Positions 43,506-53,286 are shown, counted from the first letter of the stretch. The stretch is DNA of 64,000 bases from Glaciihabitans arcticus (GCF_004310685.1 NZ_SISG01000001.1:62001-126000), one strand, 5' to 3'. Notes: generated by a model not told the origin, from the sequence alone. A program made the numbers and translations.

Positions 43506-46500
43506 GTGACAACTGTTCGTCCCCTTCTGAGCGCGGTTCTCGCGTTTGCCCTCGTCACCGCATCGTTCAGCGTTCCCCTTGTAGCGCTCGCCGATGAGGC
43601 ACCGACCGCAGCCCCCGAAGTCTCCGTCGTCGAGACGCCCGCGGCAGAGCCGACGGCCGAGCCCGAACCCTCTCCGGCACCCGTGGTCGAGACGCCCGTG
43701 GCCGAGCCGTCGCCTGCCGCACCCGTGGAACCTACGGCTGCGCCCACCGTCATCCCGAGCCCGGAAGCGACCGCTCCGCCCACAATCGGCAAGCTGCCCG
43801 CGAAGGTGGCCAAGGGCGCGACAGCGCTCGCTGCCCAAGCCGCGGCGCTCGCTGACGGCGTTCGGCTCTACACGGTTCCCTCAGGTGTCCACGCTGTCGA
43901 GATCGTCGCGTGGGGTGCCGGCGCGCAGAAGCCCCAGTACGGCAACGGCGCCACCGGCAAGGGCGGTGGCGTACGGTCGACCCTCGCGGTGGTACCCGGG
44001 CAGGTGCTGCAGATCACCGAGGGCGCCATTGGTGGCGGTGGCGCGAGCGGTGCCTCATATTACGTTGCCGCCGGTGCGGGCGGAGGCGCGACGGACGTGC
44101 GCGTTGGTGCCTGTGCCGCGACAGGCGAATGTGGGCTCGCTGACCGTGTCATCGTCGCGGGCGCCGGTGGTGGCCCCGGTGCAGTGACCGGCACCGACCC
44201 GAACAACTCGCACTGCGGCGGTAACGGAGGCGCAAACGCCGATGGCTCTGGCAACCGCGGTTGCTCGTACACCGAGGCCAACGGCTGGCCGGGTGCCGGT
44301 GGTGGCGCGACGGCGACCGCGGCCGGCGGTGGAGGTGGCGGCGGTTCCGGCAGTGGTGCCCGGGTCGGTTCCGCCGGAGCGCTCGGCGTCGGCGGCAACG
44401 CCGGTGGCAGCGGCTCCTCCGGTTCCGGTGGCGGTGGCGGCGGCGCTGGCTACTACGGCGGCGGTGGTGGCGGTGGCGGCGATGCAGGCGGCGGTGGAGG
44501 TGGCGGCTCCAGCTGGTTCAGCCCCACGACCCTCAGCGGATCCTTCCTCGGCTCGAGCAACGGCGGCGCCGGCTCGGTGACTGTCACGGCCCTGACTCCC
44601 ACCGTCTCCTCGGCGACGGTACTCGCGGTGGCGCCCACCACGGGAACGGCATCCCAGCCGATCACCCTCAAGGCGACGGTCACTCCGAACGGATCAGAGG
44701 GAACCGTCTCCTTCGTACAGAACCAGGCGCCCATTCTCGACTGCCAGGCCGTGCCGGTCGTCTCCGGCGTCGCCAGCTGTGCGACCACCTCCTTCCGCAC
44801 CCTCGGCGACCGGGTCATCCGTGCGACTTTCTCCGGTACCACGACTGTGCTCGCCAGTCAGTCCTCTACCGTGACCAGCACGACCACCCGCGCTACGTCG
44901 ACGACGGCAGTCACCTCGAGCGCCAATCCCCAGTCGGCGGGCGCGCAGGTCGTCTATTCCGCGAAGACCACGCCTGCGGCCACCGGTGGCACCGTGAACT
45001 TCCTCGAGGGCGCTACGGCGATTCCGGGATGTACCGGCGTGGGCATCGACTCGACCACCGGTATTGCGACCTGTTCCTTCACCAACGTCACGGCGGGAAC
45101 CCGTTCGATCACCGCGCAGTACAGCGGCAACGCGGACTACACGGCGAGCACCTCTCCCGCATTCTCCCAGCAGGTGACGGGTGCCTCGACGGTGACCAGC
45201 CTTCGCACGGATGCCACGCCGACCGGTCTCGGCGGCGGGGTCACCTTCACGTCCACGACCCTCCCCGCGCCCACGGCCGGAACCGTGAGGTTCAGCTCCA
45301 ACGGCACGACCATCCCCGGCTGCGCGACGGTAGCGGTGAGCGCCGCGAACGGTGAGGCCGTCTGCGGCACGACCTTCACGAGCACGGGCGGCTATGCGAT
45401 CATCGCCGTCTACTCCGGATCCGTCGACTACGCGGCAAGCACCTCGGGGACGGTGACCCAGACGGTCACCTCCGACCCCGCCGGGTACAACTCTTCCAAG
45501 CGGTATACGGTGCCCGCGGGCGTGTACGGAATCCGTATCGAGGCGTGGGGTGCGGCGGGTCAGAAGCCGCAGTATGGCAACGGCGCTCCGGGGACGGGTG
45601 GTGGCGTGAGCTCGGTTCTCGCTGTAACGCCCGGCCAGGTGTTGCAGGTGACCGTCGGTGGTGTCGGTGGTGGTGGCTCGAGCGGCGCGTCTTATTACGT
45701 TCCGGCGGGTGCCGGTGGTGGCGCATCGGATATCCGTATCGGTGACTGTGCAGCCACGAGCTCCTGCGCCCTTGCCGACCGCGTGGTGGTCGCGGGTGCG
45801 GGTGCTGGACCGGGTGCTGTCACGGGCCAGGATCCGCGGACCTCGCACTGCGGTGGCAACGGTGGCGCGAACGCCGATGGATCGGGCACCCGCGGTTGCT
45901 CGTACACGGAGGCCAATGGCTGGCCGGGTGCCGGTGGGGGAGCGACGGCGACCACAGCAGGCGGCGGTGGTGGTGGTGGCTTCGGCAGCGGTGCCCGGGT
46001 CGGTTCCGCCGGTGCGCTCGGGGTCGGCGGTAACGGCGGTGGCAGCGGATCGTCCGGTTCCGGTGGTGGTGGCGGCGGCGCCGGCTACTACGGCGGCGGT
46101 GGTGGCGGCGGCGGCGACATGGGCGGCGGTGGTGGAGGCGGCTCCAGCTGGTTCAGCCCCACGAACCTCAGCGGATCCTTCCTCGGCTCGAGCAACGGCG
46201 GAGACGGTCGCGTGACCATCACCGCACTGCCGGCGACCGCGGTCACGACCACCACGGTCACCTCCTCGCCCACCACCAACGCTGCTGGCAACGCCGTGGT
46301 ACTCACAGCGACCGTCGCGACAGGAACGCACACCGGAACCGTCGGCTTCACGATGAACGGTGCGCCGATCACGGGATGCACCGCCGCGCCCGTCACGTCC
46401 GGCACCGCAACCTGTTCGACCCTGTCGTTCCGCTCCGTCGGGACCAGCACGGTGCGCGCGGTCTATTCCGGCTCCGCCACCTCGCTGCCCAGCCAGTCGG

Positions 46501-49500
46501 CCGCGATCACGCAGACCACGACCAAGGCATCCACGGTCACCGTCGTCACGTCGGGCGCGGCGACGGTTCCGGCCGGCACACAGCTGGTCTACACCGCCAC
46601 CGTCAACCCGGCACCGACCGGCGGCAGCGTCACGTTCCGTGAGGGCGGCGTCGCCGTCGCCGACTGCACCAACGTCGGTCTAAACACCACCACGGGCGTT
46701 GCGACCTGTTCCCGCACCTACACCTCATCCGGAACCCGTACCGTCACGGCCGTGTTCGGAGGCAACGACGACTACACGACCAGCACCTCGGCCGCGTTCT
46801 CGCAGCCCGTCACGGCCGCTCCGACCACCACGACCCTGGTCTCCGACCTCAACCCGAGCGCGGTCGGTGTCGGTGTGGAGTTCACTGCGACGGTCAGCCC
46901 CGCGCCCACCGCGGGCACGGTGGCATTCACCGACAACGGTGTGACCCTGGTCGGTTGTGGCGCGATTGCCGTTGACCCGGCGAACGGAATCGCCCGCTGC
47001 CTGGCCAAGCCGACCTCGGTCGGAGCGAACGCGATCGTCGCGCGGTACTCGGGCGCGGACGACTACGTGACCAGTTCTTCGGCGAGCCTCTCGCAGGTCG
47101 TTTCCGCGATCACCGCGAATTTCGCGAACCCCGGCACGCGGTCCTTCACCGTTCCGCAGGGCTGGTCGAGCATCCGCGTCGAGGCGTGGGGTGCGGCGGG
47201 TCAGAAGCCGACCTATGGCAACGGCGCACCCGGCACGGGCGGCGGGGTGAGCTCGGTTCTCGCCGTGACGCCCGGCCAGGTGCTGCAGGTGACGGTTGGT
47301 GGTGTCGGTGGCGGTGGCTCGAGCGGAGCCTCCTATTACGTTCCGGCGGGTGCCGGTGGTGGGGCGTCAGATATCCGTGTCGGTGCCTGTGCAGCCACGA
47401 GCTCCTGCGCCCTTACCGACCGCGTGGTGGTCGCGGGTGCCGGTGCTGGACCGGGTGCTGTCACGGGCCAGGATCCGCGGACCTCGCACTGCGGTGGCAA
47501 CGGTGGCGCGAACGCCGATGGTTCGGGCACCCGCGGTTGCTCGTACACGGAGGCCAATGGCTGGCCGGGTGCCGGTGGGGGAGCGACGGCGACCACAGCA
47601 GGCGGCGGTGGTGGTGGTGGATCGGGCAGTGGTGCCCGGGTCGGTTCCGCCGGTGCGCTCGGGGTCGGCGGTAACGGCGGTGGCAGCGGCTCCTCCGGTT
47701 CCGGTGGCGGTGGCGGCGGCGCCGGCTACTACGGCGGCGGTGGTGGCGGCGGCGGCGACATGGGCGGCGGTGGTGGTGGCGGCTCCAGCTGGTTCAGCCC
47801 CACGAACCTCAGCGGATCCTTCCTCGGCTCGAGCAACGGCGGCAACGGCCGCATCACGATCACCCACGCGGCCACGAAACTCGTACTCACTCAGTCGCAG
47901 ACCGGCGACCTCGGAATCGGCAGCACCCGCGTCATCTCGGGAGTCATCACCGACAGCGCGGGCAACACCGTGACGACCGGTCCCGACTCGACCCGCCTCG
48001 TCAGCTTCGGCCAGAACAGCGGCCCCGGCGACGTGACCGGCTACCTCGAGAACGTAGCGGCGGTCGCCGGTGTCGCCTCGATCACCGTGACGGGTTCGGC
48101 GTTGGGCAATCTCAACATCACCGGCTACATGCCCGGATTCCCCTACACGCTGACGAACTTCACGATCGTGAAGGGCGCGCAGACCATCACGTTCCCGCAG
48201 CCGACCACATCGGGCGTCTACGGCACGACCTTCTCCGTGGCTCCTACGGCGAGCTCCGGTCTGCCCGTCACCGTGACCGCGACCGGGGGCTGCACGATCA
48301 CCGGCACGACGGTCACCGTCACGAGTGGCACCACTCCGTGCGCGCTCAGCGCGAGCCAGGCGGGCAGCGAGACCTTCCTGGCCGCACCGGACGCCGCAAT
48401 CAGCGTGACCACCGCCAAGGCGGCGCAGGCGGCGGTGACTGTCACCGGGCCCGCCTCGGCGGCCTTCGGGTCGACCGTGACGTTCACCGCTGGGGGCGGC
48501 TCCGGCTCGGGAACCTTCAGCTACGCGTGGGCCGGCCCATGCAGCTATGTGGGGCGGACGGATACCACGTTCAGCTACCGAGTCACAGAGGCGGGCAGTT
48601 CCTGCCCCGTCACGGTCCTCCGTTCGAGCGACGCGAACTACACAGCACGTTCCTTCACCGTGACGCTGGCCACGGTCAAGCACGTGGCGAGTGTCGACGC
48701 AGCACCGCGCACCGTCGTCTACGGCGAGGCCGACCCCTCACTCGGCTTCAACCTGTCGAACCTTCCCACCGGCACGGTCGGGAGCGAATTCACCCTCACA
48801 GGCTCCGCGGCATGCAGTCGTGCGGCGGGCACCAACGTGGGGTCATACACGATCACCTGCCTGCCGGGCACCCTCGCGAACGCGAACCTGAGATTCGTCG
48901 CGGGCAGCACCTCGAGCCTTTCCATCACCCCGGCGGCGGTCACCGTGACCGCACCGACCCAGGAGATCCGTTACGGACAGGCGCCGAGCCTGCAGCCGGC
49001 CTATTCGGGCCTCGTCTACGGTCAGACCGCGCCCTCGGGTGTCGCGACGTGTACGAGCGGCGCATCCTCGACGGCGCAGGTAGGCAGCTACCCGATCACC
49101 TGCTCCGGCGCGGTGAGCGGCAACTACACGTTCGGCTACGTGGCGGGCACGGTCACGATCACGAAGGCCGACCAGATGATCACCTTCGCACAGCCAGCCA
49201 GCCCGGCCGGATTCGGATCGAGCTTCGTCGTCGCCCCGACCGCGACGTCCGGCCTGCCGGTTACGGTCCATGCGGGTGGTGGATGCACCGTGTCCGACCT
49301 CACCGTCACGATGACCAGCGGCAGCGCGAGTTGTGTGCTCACCGCGTCGCAGTCGGGCGGAACCAACTACCTCGCCGCGACGAACGTCATCCGCACCGTC
49401 TCCGCGACGAAGGTCGCCCAGGCTGCGCTGTCGGTGACCGTCGATGCGTCAGCCACCTACGGTGACGAGGTCACTGCGGTCTTCGGTGGCGGCTCCGGCT

Positions 49501-51401
49501 CGGGAGGCTGGAGCCTCAGCACCTCGACCCCGGCGGTCTGTGTGATCAGCGCCTCGAGCGGCTCAGGGGTGACGCTCCTGATGGTCTCCGGAACCGGTTC
49601 GTGCGTCATCGGCGCGACGAAGGCGGGCGATGACGATTACGTCGTGGCGTCCCGCTCGGTCGTCATCCAGGCCGTACCGCGCGAGTTGCGCGTTGTCGCG
49701 ACTCCGAAGACGAAGACCTACGGTGATGCAGACCGGGCCTTCGCCTTCACCCTCGACAACTATGCACTCGGCGATGGTCGCGGCTCCATCATGGGTAACC
49801 CGGTGTGTACCCGCGAGACCGGGGAAGACGTGGGCGACTACGCGATCACCTGCGCACCCGGCACCCTCGCCAACTCGAACTACCGGATCGTGACCGGCGG
49901 GGCCGCCGACCTGACGATCGTCCAGCGCGACCTGCTCATCACCGCGTCCGGCGATGAGATGGTCTACGGAGAGACGGTCCCCGTGATCACGCCGAGCTAC
50001 GACGGTCTCGCGAACGGCGACACGGCCCCCGCAACTCCGCCCGTCTGCGAGACGGATGCCACGAGCACCGCGAACACCGGAGACTACGAGTCGCGCTGCT
50101 CGGGTGCGGTCGACCGCAACTACGACGTCAGCTACGCAACCGGCACCGTGGGAATCGTCAAAGCCCAGCAGGTCATCACCTTCGCTCAGCCCACGAGTCC
50201 TGCTCCGTTCGACAGCTCGTTCACCGTGACGCCGACCGTCGCCTCTGGACTCCCTGTGACCGTCGTCGCCGCCGGCGGCTGCTCGATCACGGGTGACACG
50301 GTCACCATGACCAGCGGAACGACCGATTGCGTGCTGACGGCGAGCCAGCCCGGCAACGGCAATCACGTCGCCGCGGACGACGTCGTGATCACCGTCATGG
50401 CCTCGAAGATCGCACAGGCGCTCGTCGCCCTCGCGGGCCAGGCGAACGCCGTGTACGGCACGTCGATCACGGTCACGGCCAGCGGTGGATCGGGAGTGGG
50501 CGTCTGGTCCTTCGATTCGGTCGATCCTGCGGTCTGCGCGATCACCGGTACCGACGCGACGACGGCAACCCTCGAGCTCGTGGCGGGTGCGGGCGACTGC
50601 TCGGTCTCGGCGACGCGCGCGGGCGATGCGGACTACGAGCCGGCGACGGCCGGCTCGGTCACGGTGGCGCAGAAAGCCACGCTTGCGATCGACGCCGTCG
50701 ACGCCACCCGTACCTACGGCGACGCCGACCCCGCCTTCGACTGGACGACCTCGGGCTACGTGCGCTCAGACCGCTCGGAAACCGTGGCGCTCAGCGGAGA
50801 CGCGGACTGCTCTCGGACGACCGGCGAGAACGTAGGCGACCGCACGATCACCTGCTCTCCCGGCTCCCTGTCGAGTGCGAACTACGCGTTCGCGACCGGA
50901 AGCACCGCAGAGCTGTCGATCACGAAGCGCGCGCTCACCATCACGGCCTCCGACGCCGGGATGGTCGAGGGTGACGTCGTCCCGACCATCAACCCGTCGT
51001 ACGCCGGGCTGGCCGCCCGTGACACGTCGCCGTCGACTCCGCCGAACTGCCTCGTGGATGCCAGTCCCTCATCGACCGCGGGTGACTATGCGACCGAGTG
51101 TGTGGGCGCGGCTGACGGCAATTACACCATCAGCTACGTTCCGGGAACCCTCACGATCAACCCCGCCGCCGCCGTCGTCGACGACGAGGATGACGCGTCT
51201 GGCGGCTCGACGACGGGAACCGACCCCGACACGGGCACCGGCGGCAGCGATCCCGACACCGATGGCACGGTCAGGGCCGCATCGACCTTGGGCGACGGTG
51301 TTCCGGTCTACGCCTGGGTCGTCGGCGGGCTGCTGCTCCTGTTTCTCGCCGGGGGAGCGATCCTGTTCGCGATCCGGCGCCGGGCACTGATCGCCGAGTA
51401 G
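43506..51401 (+). CDS. Giant secreted modular protein: glycine-rich, Ig-like and MBG domains, C-terminal anchor
   Basis: A 2631-residue protein from a GTG start. A signal peptide (about 1-29, ending VALA) is followed by a Pro/Ala/Glu/Thr linker to about 95. Then come glycine-rich domain A (122-363), three Ig-like domains with Cys pairs, domain B, three more Ig-like domains and domain C. After one unpaired Ig-like domain follow three units of about 330 residues. Each has a QxITFxQP segment, a GGSGSG segment and two MBG-type domains. The end is an acidic DxDTG linker, one helix and the tail RRRALIAE, without an LPxTG motif. The glycine-rich domain resembles the ALK/LTK-type glycine-rich fold. 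Role inferred: surface adhesion or a cell-surface stalk. No ribosome site is seen. Confidence 0.85.
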   Translation: MTTVRPLLSAVLAFALVTASFSVPLVALADEAPTAAPEVSVVETPAAEPTAEPEPSPAPVVETPVAEPSPAAPVEPTAAPTVIPSPEATAPPTIGKLPAKVAKGATALAAQAAALADGVRLYTVPSGVHAVEIVAWGAGAQKPQYGNGATGKGGGVRSTLAVVPGQVLQITEGAIGGGGASGASYYVAAGAGGGATDVRVGACAATGECGLADRVIVAGAGGGPGAVTGTDPNNSHCGGNGGANADGSGNRGCSYTEANGWPGAGGGATATAAGGGGGGGSGSGARVGSAGALGVGGNAGGSGSSGSGGGGGGAGYYGGGGGGGGDAGGGGGGGSSWFSPTTLSGSFLGSSNGGAGSVTVTALTPTVSSATVLAVAPTTGTASQPITLKATVTPNGSEGTVSFVQNQAPILDCQAVPVVSGVASCATTSFRTLGDRVIRATFSGTTTVLASQSSTVTSTTTRATSTTAVTSSANPQSAGAQVVYSAKTTPAATGGTVNFLEGATAIPGCTGVGIDSTTGIATCSFTNVTAGTRSITAQYSGNADYTASTSPAFSQQVTGASTVTSLRTDATPTGLGGGVTFTSTTLPAPTAGTVRFSSNGTTIPGCATVAVSAANGEAVCGTTFTSTGGYAIIAVYSGSVDYAASTSGTVTQTVTSDPAGYNSSKRYTVPAGVYGIRIEAWGAAGQKPQYGNGAPGTGGGVSSVLAVTPGQVLQVTVGGVGGGGSSGASYYVPAGAGGGASDIRIGDCAATSSCALADRVVVAGAGAGPGAVTGQDPRTSHCGGNGGANADGSGTRGCSYTEANGWPGAGGGATATTAGGGGGGGFGSGARVGSAGALGVGGNGGGSGSSGSGGGGGGAGYYGGGGGGGGDMGGGGGGGSSWFSPTNLSGSFLGSSNGGDGRVTITALPATAVTTTTVTSSPTTNAAGNAVVLTATVATGTHTGTVGFTMNGAPITGCTAAPVTSGTATCSTLSFRSVGTSTVRAVYSGSATSLPSQSAAITQTTTKASTVTVVTSGAATVPAGTQLVYTATVNPAPTGGSVTFREGGVAVADCTNVGLNTTTGVATCSRTYTSSGTRTVTAVFGGNDDYTTSTSAAFSQPVTAAPTTTTLVSDLNPSAVGVGVEFTATVSPAPTAGTVAFTDNGVTLVGCGAIAVDPANGIARCLAKPTSVGANAIVARYSGADDYVTSSSASLSQVVSAITANFANPGTRSFTVPQGWSSIRVEAWGAAGQKPTYGNGAPGTGGGVSSVLAVTPGQVLQVTVGGVGGGGSSGASYYVPAGAGGGASDIRVGACAATSSCALTDRVVVAGAGAGPGAVTGQDPRTSHCGGNGGANADGSGTRGCSYTEANGWPGAGGGATATTAGGGGGGGSGSGARVGSAGALGVGGNGGGSGSSGSGGGGGGAGYYGGGGGGGGDMGGGGGGGSSWFSPTNLSGSFLGSSNGGNGRITITHAATKLVLTQSQTGDLGIGSTRVISGVITDSAGNTVTTGPDSTRLVSFGQNSGPGDVTGYLENVAAVAGVASITVTGSALGNLNITGYMPGFPYTLTNFTIVKGAQTITFPQPTTSGVYGTTFSVAPTASSGLPVTVTATGGCTITGTTVTVTSGTTPCALSASQAGSETFLAAPDAAISVTTAKAAQAAVTVTGPASAAFGSTVTFTAGGGSGSGTFSYAWAGPCSYVGRTDTTFSYRVTEAGSSCPVTVLRSSDANYTARSFTVTLATVKHVASVDAAPRTVVYGEADPSLGFNLSNLPTGTVGSEFTLTGSAACSRAAGTNVGSYTITCLPGTLANANLRFVAGSTSSLSITPAAVTVTAPTQEIRYGQAPSLQPAYSGLVYGQTAPSGVATCTSGASSTAQVGSYPITCSGAVSGNYTFGYVAGTVTITKADQMITFAQPASPAGFGSSFVVAPTATSGLPVTVHAGGGCTVSDLTVTMTSGSASCVLTASQSGGTNYLAATNVIRTVSATKVAQAALSVTVDASATYGDEVTAVFGGGSGSGGWSLSTSTPAVCVISASSGSGVTLLMVSGTGSCVIGATKAGDDDYVVASRSVVIQAVPRELRVVATPKTKTYGDADRAFAFTLDNYALGDGRGSIMGNPVCTRETGEDVGDYAITCAPGTLANSNYRIVTGGAADLTIVQRDLLITASGDEMVYGETVPVITPSYDGLANGDTAPATPPVCETDATSTANTGDYESRCSGAVDRNYDVSYATGTVGIVKAQQVITFAQPTSPAPFDSSFTVTPTVASGLPVTVVAAGGCSITGDTVTMTSGTTDCVLTASQPGNGNHVAADDVVITVMASKIAQALVALAGQANAVYGTSITVTASGGSGVGVWSFDSVDPAVCAITGTDATTATLELVAGAGDCSVSATRAGDADYEPATAGSVTVAQKATLAIDAVDATRTYGDADPAFDWTTSGYVRSDRSETVALSGDADCSRTTGENVGDRTITCSPGSLSSANYAFATGSTAELSITKRALTITASDAGMVEGDVVPTINPSYAGLAARDTSPSTPPNCLVDASPSSTAGDYATECVGAADGNYTISYVPGTLTINPAAAVVDDEDDASGGSTTGTDPDTGTGGSDPDTDGTVRAASTLGDGVPVYAWVVGGLLLLFLAGGAILFAIRRRALIAE
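43869..44594 (+). repeat. Glycine-rich repeat A in the giant surface protein gene
   Basis: A 726-base copy starting at the codon for Tyr in YTVPSGV and ending in VTVTAL. It aligns with copy B at a constant offset of 1635 bases and without indels, but is the most diverged of the three. Long poly-Gly runs with GSGSGARVGSAGALG are shared. Confidence 0.85.
45504..46229 (+). repeat. Glycine-rich repeat B in the giant surface protein gene
   Basis: A 726-base copy, YTVPAGV to VTITAL. It differs from copy C at only about 15 of 242 residues and shares near-identical DNA for about 200 bases around 45763-45980, in contrast to synonymous divergence elsewhere. Confidence 0.88.
47145..47870 (+). repeat. 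Glycine-rich repeat C in the giant surface protein gene
   Basis: A 726-base copy, FTVPQGW to ITITHA, offset 1641 bases from copy B. B and C with their Ig-like cassettes look like the product of recent duplication or gene conversion. Confidence 0.88.
48177..49166 (+). repeat. MBG-type unit 1 of the giant protein
   Basis: A 990-base unit starting AQTITFPQP. It has a small two-Cys domain, a GGGSGSG stretch and two MBG-like domains (VYGEADPSLGFN and IRYGQAPSLQPAYSG). The period to unit 2 is 330 codons. Confidence 0.75.
49167..50162 (+). repeat. MBG-type unit 2 of the giant protein
   Basis: Starts ADQMITFAQP; the MBG-like domains begin TYGDADRAFAF and VYGETVPVITPSYDG. The period to unit 3 is 332 codons. 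The repeats are old: only motif residues are shared. Confidence 0.75.
50163..51164 (+). repeat. MBG-type unit 3 of the giant protein
   Basis: Starts AQQVITFAQP; the MBG-like domains begin TYGDADPAFDW and VEGDVVPTINPSYAG. It is followed by an acidic linker and the C-terminal membrane helix. Confidence 0.75.
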
Positions 51402-51406
51402 CACGC

Positions 51407-52255
51407 CTAGCGGTTCGGAAAACCGTGCGGCTGGCCCTCGAGCACGGGGGCCAGTCGGGCGAGACCCTGCTGCTCGAGCTGCAGGGCGGTGAGCTCCCGG
51501 TCGCGACGCAGTGACGCGACGGCGGCCAGGAACAATTCAGCCTGCACCTGCGGGATGGGGGAGACGAACACCGACGCTTCCGCGGCGAGTTCGCGACTGA
51601 GGCGGTCCCGCGTGATCGGGGTGAGCCCGGACGCGTGGCCGAGGAACTGGGCGATGCGGCGAACCAGGCGGTCGGGCATCCGGGCTATATCGGCGGTGAG
51701 CGCCCACTGCTGAAGCTCGACGGGAACACCGAAGACCTGCGCCTTCGCACCCGAGATGCGCTCGTACTGGCTGTAGGTGCCCGCAATGTAGTCGCCGAGG
51801 CGCTTGGAGCGCGGCGACAGCAGCGCGGTGAGCGTCGCGAATCCGCCGAACGAGGTGAAGATCTCGAGCACACCGACGAGCGCGCGAATGAACGCGTGCC
51901 GGAAGCCCGCCGCACCGCCATCGTCGCGCACGATCCGGGTGCCGAGGGCGAGGCGGCCGAGTGACCTTCCGTGGCTCATCGTCTCCACCGTGGTCGGGAT
52001 GACGACGAGGCACAGCACGAGTGTCGACACGAGCAGCGCCTGCACCGTCGCGTCATCGAGCCCGAACGCCCCCGTGGCGAGCGGGATCGCGAGCGCGAGG
52101 TAGCTGCCGAGGTAGACCACGAAGTCGATGGCGGAGCCCGCCGCGCGGATCACGAAGCTCGCGGGACGCAGGTCGAGGGCGACTGCCTCGCCCGTCATCA
52201 GCTCGTTCTGCAGCTCGTAGTGAGCAACGGCGTCGACACGGGAGGGGGTGACCAT
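51407..52255 (-). CDS. RDD family membrane protein
   Basis: A 282-residue protein with the RDD signature ASFVIRAAGSAIDFVVYL, a hydrophobic pair of helices to about residue 110, and LGRLALGTRIVRDDGG. The C-terminal 130 residues are cytosolic. The ATG at 52255 overlaps the SpoIIM start codon; the ATG at 52198 (MTGEAVALDLRP) is an alternative start. TTAAAT lies at -12 to -7 from 52255 and could be a leaderless -10. It is divergent from the SpoIIM gene, and the gene's 3' end converges on the giant protein's with a gap of five bases. Confidence 0.82.
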   Translation of the reverse strand: MVTPSRVDAVAHYELQNELMTGEAVALDLRPASFVIRAAGSAIDFVVYLGSYLALAIPLATGAFGLDDATVQALLVSTLVLCLVVIPTTVETMSHGRSLGRLALGTRIVRDDGGAAGFRHAFIRALVGVLEIFTSFGGFATLTALLSPRSKRLGDYIAGTYSQYERISGAKAQVFGVPVELQQWALTADIARMPDRLVRRIAQFLGHASGLTPITRDRLSRELAAEASVFVSPIPQVQAELFLAAVASLRRDRELTALQLEQQGLARLAPVLEGQPHGFPNR

Positions 52256-53267
52256 GGCATCATTTAAGCAGATGGATCTCGACGCCTACTCGACCGCGCA
52301 CAGCGATGAGTGGCAACGCCTTGCCGAATTGGGCAAAAAGCGCACTGTTTCGGGCACCGAAGCCGACGAATTGATCGAGCGCTACCAGTCGGGTGCGAGC
52401 AATCTCTCGGCCATCAAGACGACGACGGCGGGCTCGATCGAGGGCGAACGGCTCTCGCTGAGCCTCTCCCGCGCGCGACTCCGCTTCACCGGCACGACCA
52501 CCAACGTGCTGAGCCGCATTCCCGAGTTCTTCGTCTACCAACTACCGGCCGCGCTGTTCCGCATCCGCTGGCTGTGCTTCGCGATCGCGCTCGGCACGCT
52601 GTTCGTGGGCTTCCTCTACGGCTGGTGGGCGATGTCCGACCCGCGCGTGATCGCGACGATGGGCGAGGCGAGCGCCCTCGAGCAGTACGCGAAGGAGGAC
52701 TTCGTCGACTACTACTCGAACAACTCGGGCCAGGCCTTCACCGGCTTCGTCTGGACCAACAACGCCTGGCTCGCGGCGCAGTGCATCGCCTACGGCATCG
52801 TCGGCCTGTACACGCCCTATCTGCTGTTCAGCAACGCGCAGCAGCTGGGTCTCACCGCCGGCATCATGGCCGAGTACGACCGTCTCGACGTGTTCTTCCT
52901 CTACATCGCCCCGCACGGCCAGCTTGAGCTGTACGCGATCTTCGTGGCGGGCGCCGGTGGCATGCGCATCTTCTGGACGCTGATCGCCCCCGGCAACCGC
53001 ACCCGCGTGCGCGCCCTCGCCGAGGACGGCCGGGCATTCTTCGCCGTCGTCATCGGGCTGATACTCGCGCTGCTCGTCTCGGGCGTCATCGAGGGCTTCG
53101 TCACGCGCCAGGACTGGCCGTGGCCGATCAAGATCGGTATCGGCACCGTGGCGCTCGTCTCGTTCCTGCTCTACCAGTGGGTGGTGGGTCGGCGCGCGGT
53201 GCGTGCGGGACAGACCGGTGACCTCGACGAGTTCGAGGCCGGCGCGCGCGAGCTCGTCGCGGGCTGA
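52254..53267 (+). CDS. Stage II sporulation protein M-like membrane protein (SpoIIM family)
   Basis: A 337-residue protein with a soluble N-terminal 95 residues (DLDAYSTAHSDEWQRLAEL, ELIERYQSGASNLS) and about five to six helices. A conserved FVWTNN motif lies in the middle, with NAQQLGLTAGIMAEY after it, as in SpoIIM/DUF95 proteins. GGAGG eight bases upstream sets the ATG at 52254 rather than the GTG at 52248. In non-sporulating actinobacteria the protein is found with RDD, DUF58, MoxR and DUF4129 genes, as here; its role is probably in envelope or peptidoglycan work. A terminator follows. Confidence 0.85.
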   Translation: MASFKQMDLDAYSTAHSDEWQRLAELGKKRTVSGTEADELIERYQSGASNLSAIKTTTAGSIEGERLSLSLSRARLRFTGTTTNVLSRIPEFFVYQLPAALFRIRWLCFAIALGTLFVGFLYGWWAMSDPRVIATMGEASALEQYAKEDFVDYYSNNSGQAFTGFVWTNNAWLAAQCIAYGIVGLYTPYLLFSNAQQLGLTAGIMAEYDRLDVFFLYIAPHGQLELYAIFVAGAGGMRIFWTLIAPGNRTRVRALAEDGRAFFAVVIGLILALLVSGVIEGFVTRQDWPWPIKIGIGTVALVSFLLYQWVVGRRAVRAGQTGDLDEFEAGARELVAG

Positions 53268-53286
53268 CACTGGCCGATTAAACGCG

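Noticed and set aside
44300-47860. CRISPR-like or tandem DNA repeats in the Gly-rich part
   Set aside because: The repeats are codons of poly-Gly domains, keep the reading frame and lack spacers; they are coding repeats.
43400-51400. Many long minus-strand frames opposite the giant surface protein gene
   Set aside because: They are Ala/Pro/Arg-rich shadows produced by GGC/GGT repeats and repeat with the same period as the sense gene; no start signals or recognisable domains.
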